A stretch of DNA of 64,000 bases from Fundicoccus culcitae (GTDB lineage Bacteria > Bacillota > Bacilli > Lactobacillales > Aerococcaceae), in NCBI RefSeq assembly GCF_024661895.1, contig NZ_CP102453.1, forward strand, positions 2,728,001 to 2,792,000. The letters run 5' to 3'. Each line of letters opens with the position of its first letter. Position 1 is the first letter of the stretch. Both the position numbers and the translations under genes were made by a program. This document shows positions 53,897 through 63,114 of the stretch, piece by piece. Below the pieces are notes generated by a model. The model was not told where the DNA came from. It worked only from the letters and a program-made list of their open reading frames with translations, and ran no database searches.

Positions 53897-54904
53897 ATGT
53901 TTCAAGGTAGAAATTTTTTGAAAGAGATTGATTTTACTGGAAAAGAATTGGCGTATTTAATTGATTTTTCGATGCATTTAAAGGATTTGAAACGGCGTGG
54001 CATTCCGCACGAGTATCTTAAGGGGCAAAATATTTGCTTGTTGTTTGAAAAGACATCAACAAGGACGCGTGCAGCTTTTACAGTTGCAGCTAATGATTTG
54101 GGGGCTTCACCAGAATATTTAGGTTCCAATGATATCCAGTTGGGGAAAAAAGAATCAATGAAGGATACAGCAATTGTTTTGGGTTCCATGTTTGATGGAA
54201 TTGAGTATCGTGGCTTTAGCCAAGCGGTGGTTGAAGAACTTGGTAAATTTGCCGGTGTACCCGTTTGGAATGGTTTATCCAATGAGTGGCATCCAACCCA
54301 AATGATTGCCGATTTTATGACGATAAAAGAAGAATTTGGTTATTTAAAGGGCTTGAATTTGGTCTTTTGCGGGGATGGCCGTAATAATGTGGCGAATAGT
54401 TTGTTAGTCACCGGGGCAAAGCTCGGGGTGAATGTGACCATTGCTGCACCGGAAGAGTTGTTTCCGACAAACGAGTTGATTGCGTTGGCTGAAGGATTTG
54501 CTGCAGAGACCGAGGCGACGGTGACTGTGACTACCGATATTCAAACAGCCGTTAAGAAGGCGCATGTTATTTACACGGATGTGTGGGTATCGATGGGGGA
54601 AGAAGAGAAGTTTGCTGAACGAATTGAGTTATTAATGCCGTATCAAGTCAATGATACCTTGCTTAGTATCGTAGAAAATGATTATATCTTTTTACACTGT
54701 CTACCAGCCTTTCATGATACCAAAACGAGCTATGGTAAAGAAATCGCAGACCGTTTTGGTATTAATGAAATGGAAGTGACAGACAGCGTCTTTCAAAGTG
54801 CCCAAGGTCGTCAGTTCCAGCAAGCTGAAAATCGCATGCATTCAATTAAAGCGATTATGGCTGCAACCAATGGGAATTTGTTTGTTCCGGATTTATATGA
54901 ATAA
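53897..54904 (+). CDS. argF: Ornithine carbamoyltransferase
   Basis: OTCase interconverts ornithine plus carbamoyl phosphate and citrulline. The 335-residue protein has the carbamoyl-phosphate motif STRTR (54-58), HPTQM (132-136), the ornithine site [11 protein letters not shown] and the catalytic HCLPAFHD. Putrescine carbamoyltransferase is less likely, since the SMG loop is present. The start at 53897 has GAAAGGGG eight bases upstream; the ATG at 53876 lacks one. It stands alone: no arcA, arcC, argG or argH lies in the window, so whether it is catabolic (ArcB) or biosynthetic (ArgF) is open. A TATACT -10 lies near 53842. Confidence 0.93.
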   Translation: MFQGRNFLKEIDFTGKELAYLIDFSMHLKDLKRRGIPHEYLKGQNICLLFEKTSTRTRAAFTVAANDLGASPEYLGSNDIQLGKKESMKDTAIVLGSMFDGIEYRGFSQAVVEELGKFAGVPVWNGLSNEWHPTQMIADFMTIKEEFGYLKGLNLVFCGDGRNNVANSLLVTGAKLGVNVTIAAPEELFPTNELIALAEGFAAETEATVTVTTDIQTAVKKAHVIYTDVWVSMGEEEKFAERIELLMPYQVNDTLLSIVENDYIFLHCLPAFHDTKTSYGKEIADRFGINEMEVTDSVFQSAQGRQFQQAENRMHSIKAIMAATNGNLFVPDLYE

Positions 54905-55083
54905 AGTTCACTTAACCCATGATAAAGTATCTAAGTTGAATGCGTATTGGACTTGAGATAACGGCGAATATAGAAGTAGAAACAAATAGTGCTTAATTAA
55001 AGCATCTAATTTGTGATTGTAATATTGAATTAAGTTAAATTAAGCGATCAATTTTAATATGTTATCAATAACCGTCTTGTCTA

Positions 55084-55092
55084 TGGTATAAT
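55084..55092 (+). promoter_or_regulatory. Extended -10 promoter of the CRISPR leader
   Basis: TGGTATAAT (55084-55092) is an extended -10; the -35 region (TTATCA near 55062) is weak. The first CRISPR repeat begins 89 bases downstream, a plausible leader length. The DNA from 54905 to here is AT-rich and holds nothing else I recognise. Confidence 0.55.
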
Positions 55093-55180
55093 GCATTTAT
55101 GTAGATAAATTTCTTATATGATTTTTGGGTAAAGAAGAAGTCTTATAAACATTGGTATTTCAATATTTGTAAAGTTATAT

Positions 55181-55358
55181 AATCTTCAGTTATCCCCGAC
55201 ATAAGGGGACGAGAACTTTCGTGAGCCACTTGGTAAATAAAAGTAAAAACATTAATCTACAGCTAGCCTCGACATAAGGGGACGTAAACATAACCAACTT
55301 ACGATGGATTTTATAGTAAACTTAAACAACGATATCCTCGTTAAAAGGGGACGAAACA
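55181..55358 (+). CRISPR. Short degenerate type III-A CRISPR array (3 repeats, 2 spacers)
   Basis: Repeats of 36 bases at 55181-55216, 55254-55289 and about 55323-55358; spacers of 37 bases (55217-55253) and about 33 (55290-55322). Repeats 1 and 2 agree at 30 of 36 positions; repeat 3 keeps mainly the central and 3' part. The hairpin CCCC-GACATAA-GGGG is kept in all three, as CCTC with GGGG (G-U allowed) in repeats 2 and 3. The 3' part GGGGACGAGAAC of repeat 1 matches the well-known type III-A 5' handle ACGAGAAC. Orientation is given by the promoter upstream and the terminator downstream. It may be a decaying array or a regulatory mini-array. Confidence 0.82.
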
Positions 55359-55410
55359 GACATGAAATAGTTAATGGGTTGTAAACACATGATTGTATTT
55401 TTTCTTCATC

Positions 55411-55452
55411 AAACACCTCTAGTCAATTCAAATTGATTAGGGGTGTTTTTTA
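55411..55452 (+). terminator. Terminator between CRISPR array and cas1
   Basis: AAACACCTCTAGTCAAT and ATTGATTAGGGGTGTTT pair over about 17 bp (two G-U) around a short loop, with TTTTTT at the end. It isolates the array transcript from the cas operon. Confidence 0.88.
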
Positions 55453-55612
55453 TGCGAAGTAATGCTAGCTTCTGATTTTCACGGTATCAATGAAAAAGCT
55501 ACTTATTAAGGTAAAACACTTTTTTAATAGACCCTTTCATCGTTTTGCTTCAAATAAACGAAATATGTGAAATTAGTTTTGTAATGGTTACTTTAATATG
55601 ATATATTTAATT

Positions 55613-55633
55613 TATAATTACTAAAGCGCTTTA
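55613..55633 (+). promoter_or_regulatory. Candidate cas operon promoter and operator
   Basis: A TATAAT (55613-55618) without a good -35 is followed by the 12-bp palindrome TAAAGCGCTTTA (55622-55633), which would cover the transcription start. The cas1 start is at 55662 with GGTTAGGTGG upstream. A palindrome there suggests repression; the missing -35 suggests an activator or low basal level. Confidence 0.5.
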
Positions 55634-55661
55634 AAATTACAAAAAGGTTAGGTGGTGTATT

Positions 55662-56567
55662 ATGAAAAATATTCTATACATTGAGCATGGCCAATTTGTT
55701 AATTCGACTAAAGTTTCTGTAAAAACTAAAGACGTGGTTACAAAAGAAGAGAAGTTTTTTCCGTTTGAAGATATAAGTTGCATTATCTTTGATAACCCTA
55801 ATTCTTATTTTTCAACAAAGTTTGTCATGTCATGTTTAAAAAAAGATATTCTAGTTATCTTCTGTGATGAAAAACATACCCCTATAAGTACCTTACATAG
55901 TGAATATGGTTATATTCGCAAACACAAGCGACTGATTCAGCAATTAAGGATGAGTCAAAAATCTAAAAACCGGGTATGGCAAAAAGTAATTAAACAAAAA
56001 ATCACCAATCAAAACATCTGTCTATCTATTTATAACCCAGAATCACTTTCACAAGCTGATTTAGAGGGTATTGTTTCTGAAGTAAATTCTGGTGATATAA
56101 GTAATAGGGAATCTGTTGCAGCCAGAATTTATTTTAAATATTTGTTTGGGAAGGAATTTAAACGATTTGAGGATGATATGGTCAATGCAGGTTTGAATTA
56201 TACCTATTCAATTGTCCGATCTGTTATTCGACAAAACCTAATTTATCTTGGTTTAGAACCTGCCTTTGGGATTCATCATGCATCGAGTGAAAATCCTTTT
56301 AATTTATCCGATGATGTTATTGAATGTTTTCGTCCAATAGCTGATGCATTTGTTTATGATAAAATTGTAATACCAGAAGTAAATAAATTTGATCTTAAAA
56401 TAAAAAAACAACTACCTGCTATCCTTTTTGAACAATGTGTCATTGATGGAAAAATCGCTTGTCTAAGTGATGCCATCAAAACTAGTTGTGAATCATTCGC
56501 TAAGTGTATAGAAACCGATTCTTCAACGGCTTTGAAATTACCAAAAATGATAGAAGGTGGACGCTAA
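55662..56567 (+). CDS. cas1: CRISPR-associated endonuclease Cas1
   Basis: Cas1 is the integrase of spacer acquisition, acting with Cas2. The 301-residue protein has a beta-rich N-terminal domain (1-80) and a helical catalytic domain with the metal ligands E150 (SNRESVAAR), H205 or H206 (FGIHHASS) and E221 (VIECFRPIADAF). The GLEPAFGIHH, NPFNLSDDVIECFRPIAD wording resembles Cas1 of type II systems more than most type III or I ones. First gene of the cas operon; its stop overlaps the cas2 start (TAATG). The DNA is clearly more AT-rich than the genes left of 50 kb. Confidence 0.95.
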   Translation: MKNILYIEHGQFVNSTKVSVKTKDVVTKEEKFFPFEDISCIIFDNPNSYFSTKFVMSCLKKDILVIFCDEKHTPISTLHSEYGYIRKHKRLIQQLRMSQKSKNRVWQKVIKQKITNQNICLSIYNPESLSQADLEGIVSEVNSGDISNRESVAARIYFKYLFGKEFKRFEDDMVNAGLNYTYSIVRSVIRQNLIYLGLEPAFGIHHASSENPFNLSDDVIECFRPIADAFVYDKIVIPEVNKFDLKIKKQLPAILFEQCVIDGKIACLSDAIKTSCESFAKCIETDSSTALKLPKMIEGGR

Positions 56568-56872
56568 TGATTCTTTTAATTTGTTTTGACTTACCTAGAA
56601 ATACTAAAGTCGAACGTAGAGAAGCTTCTTACTTCCGACATCATTTAATTGAATTAGGCTTTAGTATGAAACAGTATAGTATTTATGAACGTTATGTTGC
56701 GAATACTCATTCGATTGAAAATATTCTAAATGCGTTAAGTACAAGTATTCCTGATTCAGGAAAGATAGTGATGTATCCTTTGTCAGATGAAGTGCATGAA
56801 AATCAGCAAATTATTCTTGGACCAAACACAGTTTATAAAGTCGTTAAAGCACCACAAATAATATATATCTAA
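56567..56872 (+). CDS. cas2: CRISPR-associated protein Cas2
   Basis: Cas2 is the structural partner of Cas1. The 101-residue protein begins MILLICFDLPRNTKVERREASYFRHHLIELGFSMKQYSIYERY; the FDLP aspartate, RR and the GFxMxQxSVYxR-type pattern are those of the Cas2 branch usually found with type II systems. The start at 56567 overlaps the cas1 stop by one base; the longer frame from 56504 is inside cas1. cas6 follows at once. Confidence 0.93.
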   Translation: MILLICFDLPRNTKVERREASYFRHHLIELGFSMKQYSIYERYVANTHSIENILNALSTSIPDSGKIVMYPLSDEVHENQQIILGPNTVYKVVKAPQIIYI

Positions 56873-56881
56873 GGAATGCCT

Positions 56882-57655
56882 ATGAAAAAATTAGAAATTT
56901 ATTGTCAGATCAATCAAGATAAACGAATTGAAAGAAACATTGCTACTTATTTCCAGGGATGGTTAATGGATAGACTTGATTCTAATTATGCAGAATATTT
57001 ACATGATATTCCTGTTACCCCTTATTCAATATCCAGTACAGTCAGTAATAATGAAGTGAAATTTATAATAAATATGCTCACGAAAGATGCCGAAGAACAC
57101 ATCCAGCCTATTTTAATGGATAATGATTTAAAGTACATTGAATTAATTTCCTCACAACAAGTAAGCTTTAGAATAAATAAAATTGAAGAGGAGGAACTTA
57201 ATCAAGAAGGTTTGGCTAGAATATTTTATAGTACAGAAGAGACTAACTCACGAATTAAAGTATTTTTTGATTCACCTACTTCATTTAAATCTCAAGGTGA
57301 GTATCTATTTTATCCTGATATCCGTTTAATAATTCAAAGCTTAATGAAGCAATATAATTTTTACTTTGAACAAACACTTAAAGTGGATAAAGATTTTCTT
57401 TATGAATTAGTTGAGGGGATTAAGATAGTTAATTATCGTTTATCATCAACCAGATATGGCATTCATACCAGCAAAATTCCTGGATTTACTGGTGAAATAG
57501 TTTTATCGTTAAGAATGAATACTACTATGAAAAATTATTTAATGATGTTGCTAAAAATGGGTGAATATACGGGAGTTGGGATTAAAACAAGTATGGGAAT
57601 GGGAGCCATAAGACTAGGAATGTTAGGAGGACAAACATGGACCAAAAGCAAGTAG
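56882..57655 (+). CDS. cas6: CRISPR repeat-processing endoribonuclease Cas6
   Basis: Cas6 cuts the repeat in the precursor RNA and leaves the eight-base 5' handle. The 257-residue protein has two RAMP-type ferredoxin folds and ends with the glycine-rich loop YTGVGIKTSMGMGAIRLG (about residues 231-248), the family mark. A likely catalytic histidine cannot be fixed by eye. The start at 56882 has AAGGA upstream; ATG 56876 directly abuts that site. Its 3' end overlaps cas10 by 19 bases. Its place between cas2 and cas10 rather than at the operon end is less usual for Csm loci. Confidence 0.9.
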   Translation: MKKLEIYCQINQDKRIERNIATYFQGWLMDRLDSNYAEYLHDIPVTPYSISSTVSNNEVKFIINMLTKDAEEHIQPILMDNDLKYIELISSQQVSFRINKIEEEELNQEGLARIFYSTEETNSRIKVFFDSPTSFKSQGEYLFYPDIRLIIQSLMKQYNFYFEQTLKVDKDFLYELVEGIKIVNYRLSSTRYGIHTSKIPGFTGEIVLSLRMNTTMKNYLMMLLKMGEYTGVGIKTSMGMGAIRLGMLGGQTWTKSK

Positions 57656-59964
57656 ATTTATTTTATGGTGCTATGTTACATGATATCGGAAAAGTCGTTC
57701 AACGTGCGAACAATCAAAGAGTCAAACATAGTAAACTTGGTAAAGATTACCTTAAGCAGTTTAATTTCAATAAAGCTGTACTTGATCAAGTTGCATACCA
57801 TCATGCCTACGAATTGTTAAATAGTAACTTAGAAGACGATAATTTGGCATATATTACTTATATAGCAGACAACATTGCTAGCGGTATTGACAGACGATCA
57901 AATATGGAGCATCGTGAAGATCAGTTGTTCAAACCTGATCTCCCATTAGAGGATATTTTTAATCGCTTTGGAGATTCGACAACCCATCGTTATTTTATTC
58001 CAAGAACGTTAGATGTTGGCCAAGACCCGAATTACCCGCAAGAAAAGCCACAGTCATTTACTTCCAGTCAGTATGGAGGAATTTTAAATAAGATAGAAAC
58101 TACCCTAAAAGTGATTTCTCCAACCGTTGAGTATCAAGCCTCATTATTAAACCTAATGGAAGCGACTTTAAGTTATGTTCCAAGCTCTACAAATACTGAA
58201 GAAGTGGCTGATATTTCTTTGTTTGATCACATAAAAGTGACAGCCGCCATAGCAACAAGTATTTATCAATTCTTAGAAGAAAGTAACCGACATAACTATA
58301 AAAAAGATTTGTTTGTTAATGCTAGTGACTTTTATTTAGAAAAAGCTTTTTTATTAGTCTCTTTTGATTTATCTGGTATACAAGATTTCATTTATACCAT
58401 AGCTAGCAAAGGGGCACATAAGCAATTAAGGAGTCGTTCGTTTTACTTAGAAATGATTAGCGAATGGTTAGCAGATACAATCCTTAAATCAATGCACTTA
58501 AGTAGGGCTAATTTGCTGTATACCGGTGGTGGACATGCCTATTTAATTTTACCTAATACCGAAAATGCTAGGAATCAATTAAATGAAATTGAACAGAGCT
58601 TTAATCAATTTTTCTTAACCAATTTTGGTACAAAATTATTTGTTGCTATCGGAAACACACCCTTTGCAGCCAAAGAAGTTATGCAGAACTCGAAAATTAA
58701 AGAAGAACAAGTAACTGCAGCAGCTGAATATCGCGCTATATTTCAAAGTGTTGGTCAAGAAATAAGTCAGAAAAAATTACAGCGTTATACCCCAGAAGTC
58801 ATTCAACAACTTAATCAATATGGAAAAAGAGCGGGACGCGAGTGTAGTGTTTGTCATACGATTCATAATTTGCGCGATAATCATGATAATGATACAAAAT
58901 GTGAAGTTTGTTATGGATTAGAGAATTTTTCGAAAGTTATCCAAAATGAAGATTATTTTGTCGTTGGGAGTAACAAGTCTGCTTTAGCAATCGGACCTAA
59001 TGCCTACTTAGACAGAACTACTGAAAAAGCTATTTTAAATGGAGAAGTTAATGGCAGTATTTATACAAAAAATAATCAAATGACTGGGATCAATCAAGCT
59101 GTGCATATCTGGGTAGCGGACTATTCTGTGGCACCTAACAATGAATTTTCTTACTATACGCAAAGGGAATGGACAAAAGAAAACAATGAAATTATTGGAA
59201 TTAAAAGATTAGGAGTATTAAGAGCGGATGTTGATGATCTTGGACTAGGTTTTATGGCAGGATATTCCACGCAGGCAAAGGGTATGTACAACACTTTAAG
59301 TCGAACAGCTGCATTCTCTAGAAATATGAGCTTGTTTTTTAAATTATATATCAACAAAATTGCTGAAGCTTATCGATTAACCATTGTATATTCAGGAGGA
59401 GACGATGTATTTGCGATTGGTGCATGGGATGATATTTTAGACTTTACGATTCAATTACGTGAAGATTTTCTGTATTGGACAAATGGTAAACTAACCTTAT
59501 CGGCAGGCATTGGCATGTTTCATGATAAGACACCTATTAATATCATGGCTCGGCAAACTGGGGAGTTAGAAGAAGCAGCCAAAAGTAGTGGGAAAAATGC
59601 GATTTGTTTGTTTGACGCTGAAAATACATTTAATTTTGATGAATATATCGATGATATACAGAATAACTACTTAGAAGTGGTTACAACTTATTTTAATACC
59701 CTTACTCTTAGAGGGAAATCATTTGTGTATAAACTATTACAGTTAATTGAAGAACGAAATGAAGTTGAGAAGATTTCTTTTGCTAGACTAGCTTATACCA
59801 TCGCAAGATTGGAAGATGAAACAAAGAAAACAAAGGTATCTTCCTTAGACGTATTTAACACATTTAAACAAACCCTTATGCAAGCATTTAGCAGTGAAAA
59901 AGAGATTAAAAAGTTCGGAATGGCTTTGAGATTGTATATTTATAAAGAGCGAAAGGAAGGTTAG
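57637..59964 (+). CDS. cas10: Type III-A effector large subunit Cas10 (Csm1)
   Basis: The 775-residue signature protein of type III. It has an HD nuclease domain at the N-terminus (MLHDIGK, H15-D16) that cuts single-stranded DNA, a zinc-finger region (CSVC ... CEVC, about residues 405-430), and Palm domains with the cyclase motif GGDD (G587-D590) that makes cyclic oligoadenylate on target RNA binding. Both HD and GGDD are intact, so DNase and signalling activities are expected. Length matches Csm1 (about 750-780). It overlaps cas6 by 19 bases and csm2 starts two bases after it. Confidence 0.96.
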   Translation: MDQKQVDLFYGAMLHDIGKVVQRANNQRVKHSKLGKDYLKQFNFNKAVLDQVAYHHAYELLNSNLEDDNLAYITYIADNIASGIDRRSNMEHREDQLFKPDLPLEDIFNRFGDSTTHRYFIPRTLDVGQDPNYPQEKPQSFTSSQYGGILNKIETTLKVISPTVEYQASLLNLMEATLSYVPSSTNTEEVADISLFDHIKVTAAIATSIYQFLEESNRHNYKKDLFVNASDFYLEKAFLLVSFDLSGIQDFIYTIASKGAHKQLRSRSFYLEMISEWLADTILKSMHLSRANLLYTGGGHAYLILPNTENARNQLNEIEQSFNQFFLTNFGTKLFVAIGNTPFAAKEVMQNSKIKEEQVTAAAEYRAIFQSVGQEISQKKLQRYTPEVIQQLNQYGKRAGRECSVCHTIHNLRDNHDNDTKCEVCYGLENFSKVIQNEDYFVVGSNKSALAIGPNAYLDRTTEKAILNGEVNGSIYTKNNQMTGINQAVHIWVADYSVAPNNEFSYYTQREWTKENNEIIGIKRLGVLRADVDDLGLGFMAGYSTQAKGMYNTLSRTAAFSRNMSLFFKLYINKIAEAYRLTIVYSGGDDVFAIGAWDDILDFTIQLREDFLYWTNGKLTLSAGIGMFHDKTPINIMARQTGELEEAAKSSGKNAICLFDAENTFNFDEYIDDIQNNYLEVVTTYFNTLTLRGKSFVYKLLQLIEERNEVEKISFARLAYTIARLEDETKKTKVSSLDVFNTFKQTLMQAFSSEKEIKKFGMALRLYIYKERKEG

Positions 59965-59965
59965 T

Positions 59966-60415
59966 ATGGCAAATAATTATCAAGGAAGAACAAATAATCA
60001 TCGGTCCAATACACCGATAGCATTAACCATTGATTTTACAGATGAGAGTTATGTTGATGATGCGGAACTAGTCATTTTAACGATGAAAAAAGCTTATTAT
60101 AATTTTAAAGTAAGCGGAGATGAATTAACTACGAATCAAATCAGGAACCTTCTCACGTTAACGACAAACATCTATGAAGATTTACTTTCACGTGGCCCAG
60201 AAGCCGTTATGAATAAGTTATCTTATTTACGCGTTCAATTGGTTTATCAAAGTGGTCGAAATAAAGCCGTTGCTGAATTTATTCGTTTGGCACAATTAAT
60301 CGAAAAGTTGAAAATTGTCCAAAAGTCTGGGAATAAACAAGATATTTTAAGATATTGTCGGTACATGGAAGCGTTAGTAGCTTATTTCAAATATCATGGT
60401 GGAAAGAATTCATAA
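59966..60415 (+). CDS. csm2: Type III-A small subunit Csm2
   Basis: A 149-residue, mainly helical protein (KAYYNFKVSGDELTTNQIRNLLTLTTNIYEDL; YLRVQLVYQSGRNKAVAEFIRLAQLIEKL; YCRYMEALVAYFKYHGGK) matching Csm2, the small subunit that lines the crRNA-target duplex. The N-terminal 20 residues are Asn-rich and probably disordered. Position right after cas10 is canonical. Confidence 0.92.
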   Translation: MANNYQGRTNNHRSNTPIALTIDFTDESYVDDAELVILTMKKAYYNFKVSGDELTTNQIRNLLTLTTNIYEDLLSRGPEAVMNKLSYLRVQLVYQSGRNKAVAEFIRLAQLIEKLKIVQKSGNKQDILRYCRYMEALVAYFKYHGGKNS

Positions 60416-60428
60416 GGAGGGCATTCAA

Positions 60429-61103
60429 ATGTCGCAATATGCAAAAATTCAAATTAATGGTTTAATCGAGTTAGTCAGTGGCTTACATATTGGTGCAAGT
60501 GATGCTTTTTCTGCTATAGGAGCCATTGATTCTCCTGTCGTTAAAGATCCGCTTACTAATTTACCTATGATTCCGGGCTCAAGTCTTAAAGGAAAAATAC
60601 GCTCACTATTAGCCCAAGCTATCAATGAATATCCAGCAAAGGATCCCAATCAAGACCATCCCCAAATTAAACGTTTGTTTGGTGCTACAATTGGTGGAGG
60701 ATCAGATGGTAATGATATAATTCCAAGCCAATTATTATTTAGAGATGCTTTTCTAGCTAATCGTGAAGAACTTGAACGTCGTGATATTTTTAGTTTTACT
60801 GAAAGTAAATTTGAAAATTCGATTAATCGTTATACAGGAGAAGCTAAACCCCGACAAATTGAACGAGTAATTAAAGGAAGTAAATTTGATTTCAATTTAA
60901 TATATGAAGTTAGAGACCAGGCAAATCTTCAAACTGATTTTGAAACGATTGTTAATGGATTGCGTCTCTTAGAATGGGATTACCTTGGTGGGAGTGGTAG
61001 TCGTGGTTATGGCCAAATTCGATTTGAAAATATTAAAGCAACCGTTGTCTATGGTGAGATGGACTTGAGTGAATTGAACACTTTGTTGGAGGAAAGGCTA
61101 TGA
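60429..61103 (+). CDS. csm3: Type III-A backbone subunit Csm3 (target RNA nuclease)
   Basis: A 224-residue Cas7-like RAMP that forms the backbone filament and cuts target RNA every six bases. The catalytic aspartate is D34 in GAIDSPVVKDPLTNLPMIPGSSLKGKIRSLL, equal to D32/D33 of known Csm3. The glycine-rich YLGGSGSRGYGQIRFE near the C-terminus is also typical. The start at 60429 has AAGGAGGG upstream; the longer frame from 60396 overlaps csm2. ATGA overlap with csm4. Confidence 0.95.
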   Translation: MSQYAKIQINGLIELVSGLHIGASDAFSAIGAIDSPVVKDPLTNLPMIPGSSLKGKIRSLLAQAINEYPAKDPNQDHPQIKRLFGATIGGGSDGNDIIPSQLLFRDAFLANREELERRDIFSFTESKFENSINRYTGEAKPRQIERVIKGSKFDFNLIYEVRDQANLQTDFETIVNGLRLLEWDYLGGSGSRGYGQIRFENIKATVVYGEMDLSELNTLLEERL

Positions 61104-62014
61104 AACTCAAACTCTACATTATGAAATTTAAACATGCACATTTTGGGGATGGCATGCTTAATGAGAGTGTTGATTTTTTTGAAGCCAGTCGTTTATATAG
61201 TGCTTTGTATTTGGAAGCAATCACACAACATAAAGAAGAAGCGTTTATAAAACTTACTCAATCTGAGAATTTTCATATAAGTGATGCTTTTCCATATGAC
61301 GTTGAACCGTTCCTCCCCAAACCTATTGGTTATCCAAAAGTAAGTGAAGAAAGTAAATCCATTGAAGAATTAAAGACAGCTAGACAAAATGCTAAAGCAG
61401 TAAAAAAAATTACATATATTCCATTAAGTGAATTTGACAATTACCTTTCAGGCAAAGGGGATTTGACTGCGATTTCAGATAGACAAAAAGACTTAAGTCA
61501 AAGCTTTGTTGCTATAAGAAAAGGAGTAGATCCTTATGAAGTTGGTATTAGAACATTTAAGTATAGTTTATATGTGGTAGCTAGTCAGAGTGATCTGTTT
61601 GATAACTTAATGTCAGCACTTCAATATTCGGGACTTGGAGGAAAAAGGACGTCTGGTTTAGGTCAGTTTGATTTAACGATTAAAGATTTACCCGATAATA
61701 TGCTAACACATATCTCAGGTAACGATTATAATCGTTTTGTGGCTTTAACCTCAAGTTTACCAACAGAAGAAGAATTAACTGTTGCAGTGACTAATGCCAA
61801 TTATTTATTAAAAAAAGCAAGTGGTTTTGCGTATAGCCCAGAAAGTAAGCAGCTTTTAAGGAAACAAGATGTCTATAAATTTAGAGCAGGATCAACCTTT
61901 ACTAATAAATATCAAGGCTCTATTTTAAATGTTGAACCAGATCAATTTCCGCACCCTGTTTGGCATTTTGCTAGAGGTTTGTTTTATGGAATAAATATAT
62001 CGTCAGGAGGGTAA
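61100..62014 (+). CDS. csm4: Type III-A subunit Csm4 (5' handle binding)
   Basis: A 304-residue Cas5-like RAMP. It binds the crRNA 5' handle and Cas10. Seen: N-terminal LYIMKFKHAHFGDGMLNESVDFFEASRLYSALYLEA and glycine-rich YSGLGGKRTSGLGQFDL. ATGA overlap with csm3 and two bases to csm5 show tight coupling. Length matches the family (about 300). Confidence 0.93.
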   Translation: MKLKLYIMKFKHAHFGDGMLNESVDFFEASRLYSALYLEAITQHKEEAFIKLTQSENFHISDAFPYDVEPFLPKPIGYPKVSEESKSIEELKTARQNAKAVKKITYIPLSEFDNYLSGKGDLTAISDRQKDLSQSFVAIRKGVDPYEVGIRTFKYSLYVVASQSDLFDNLMSALQYSGLGGKRTSGLGQFDLTIKDLPDNMLTHISGNDYNRFVALTSSLPTEEELTVAVTNANYLLKKASGFAYSPESKQLLRKQDVYKFRAGSTFTNKYQGSILNVEPDQFPHPVWHFARGLFYGINISSGG

Positions 62015-62016
62015 AA

Positions 62017-63114
62017 ATGGTCATTAATAGAAAGTACTACACATTACATTTAAAAACGTTATCGCCCGTACATATTGGCTCAGGGGTCAGAACGACTTCG
62101 AAGGAATTTATTTTTGAGAATGATAATTATTACTTTCCAGATATGGTAAAACTATATAGCGAACTTGAAAAATTAGGTGATGAAAAAGTAGAACGCTTTG
62201 AGCAATTTATGATTAGAAATCATAGCAATGAAGCACGCTTAACTGACTTTTTAAATAATAATAAAATAAAAACACGTGATTTTGGTGGTTATTCAATTAA
62301 TTCGTCTGGGTATGAAGAAAGTAAAGCTGAACAAACAGGAAAAACGCATGAAAAAAATAGAGCAAAACTAAAAGAAATCCATCGATGCATTAAAGATCCC
62401 TATGGAAAACCTTATATTCCAGGTTCGAGTTTAAAAGGAGCCATTCGTACAATTTTGGTTAATCAAAAATTTAAAAAAGATAATAGAGGTCGTGGTAAGT
62501 ATACAGAGGCAAATTATAATGCGATACCATGGGGATCAAAAAAGAATCAACCATTTTTTGACATTTTTAATAATATAAGAGTTAGTGATAGTGACAGTGT
62601 TGAGCTGGATCGACTCATACTAGCACAAAAGATAGACTTTTCAAAAAAACAAAACGTTGATAGCCCATTGCCATTAACTCGAGAATGTATAAAACCATTC
62701 ACAAATATCTTTTTCACAGTTACAGCCGTTGGCGATGAAGCGATTGACCTTATGGATAATTATTCTGAGATGGCTAATAGTCAAAATAATGAATATGAAA
62801 ATTTTTTCTTATCAGAATTTCCTTCCGATTTAAAGCAAGCTAAAATGAAGAATACAATTTATATTGGTGCTGGCTCAGGGCTTTGGACGAAAACATTACT
62901 TTCAGAATCAAATAATATTATTAAAGAAGTAAATTATCGAGCCCCCAAAAAAATGAATATGGTAGGAAAAGGCACATTAAAACTAACTAGAGGCCCCAAT
63001 GTAGTATATAAAGTTAATGGGAATCAAAGAAAACTAGTAAATAACAAATTAAATTTATACGAAATGGGTAAATGTGCATTTGTATTAAAAGAAAAAGAGG
63101 TACCTTCATTATGA
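62017..63114 (+). CDS. csm5: Type III-A subunit Csm5 (crRNA 3' end capping)
   Basis: A 365-residue RAMP with the two typical motifs LKTLSPVHIGSGVRTTSKEFIF (residues 9-30) and KPYIPGSSLKGAIRTILVNQ. Csm5 caps the backbone at the crRNA 3' side and recruits trimming nucleases. Its stop overlaps the csm6 start (ATGA at 63111). Confidence 0.94.
   Translation: MVINRKYYTLHLKTLSPVHIGSGVRTTSKEFIFENDNYYFPDMVKLYSELEKLGDEKVERFEQFMIRNHSNEARLTDFLNNNKIKTRDFGGYSINSSGYEESKAEQTGKTHEKNRAKLKEIHRCIKDPYGKPYIPGSSLKGAIRTILVNQKFKKDNRGRGKYTEANYNAIPWGSKKNQPFFDIFNNIRVSDSDSVELDRLILAQKIDFSKKQNVDSPLPLTRECIKPFTNIFFTVTAVGDEAIDLMDNYSEMANSQNNEYENFFLSEFPSDLKQAKMKNTIYIGAGSGLWTKTLLSESNNIIKEVNYRAPKKMNMVGKGTLKLTRGPNVVYKVNGNQRKLVNNKLNLYEMGKCAFVLKEKEVPSL

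Noticed and set aside
55181-55216. tracrRNA or type II origin of the array
   Set aside because: No cas9 or anti-repeat is present, and the repeat 3' handle and hairpin fit type III-A.
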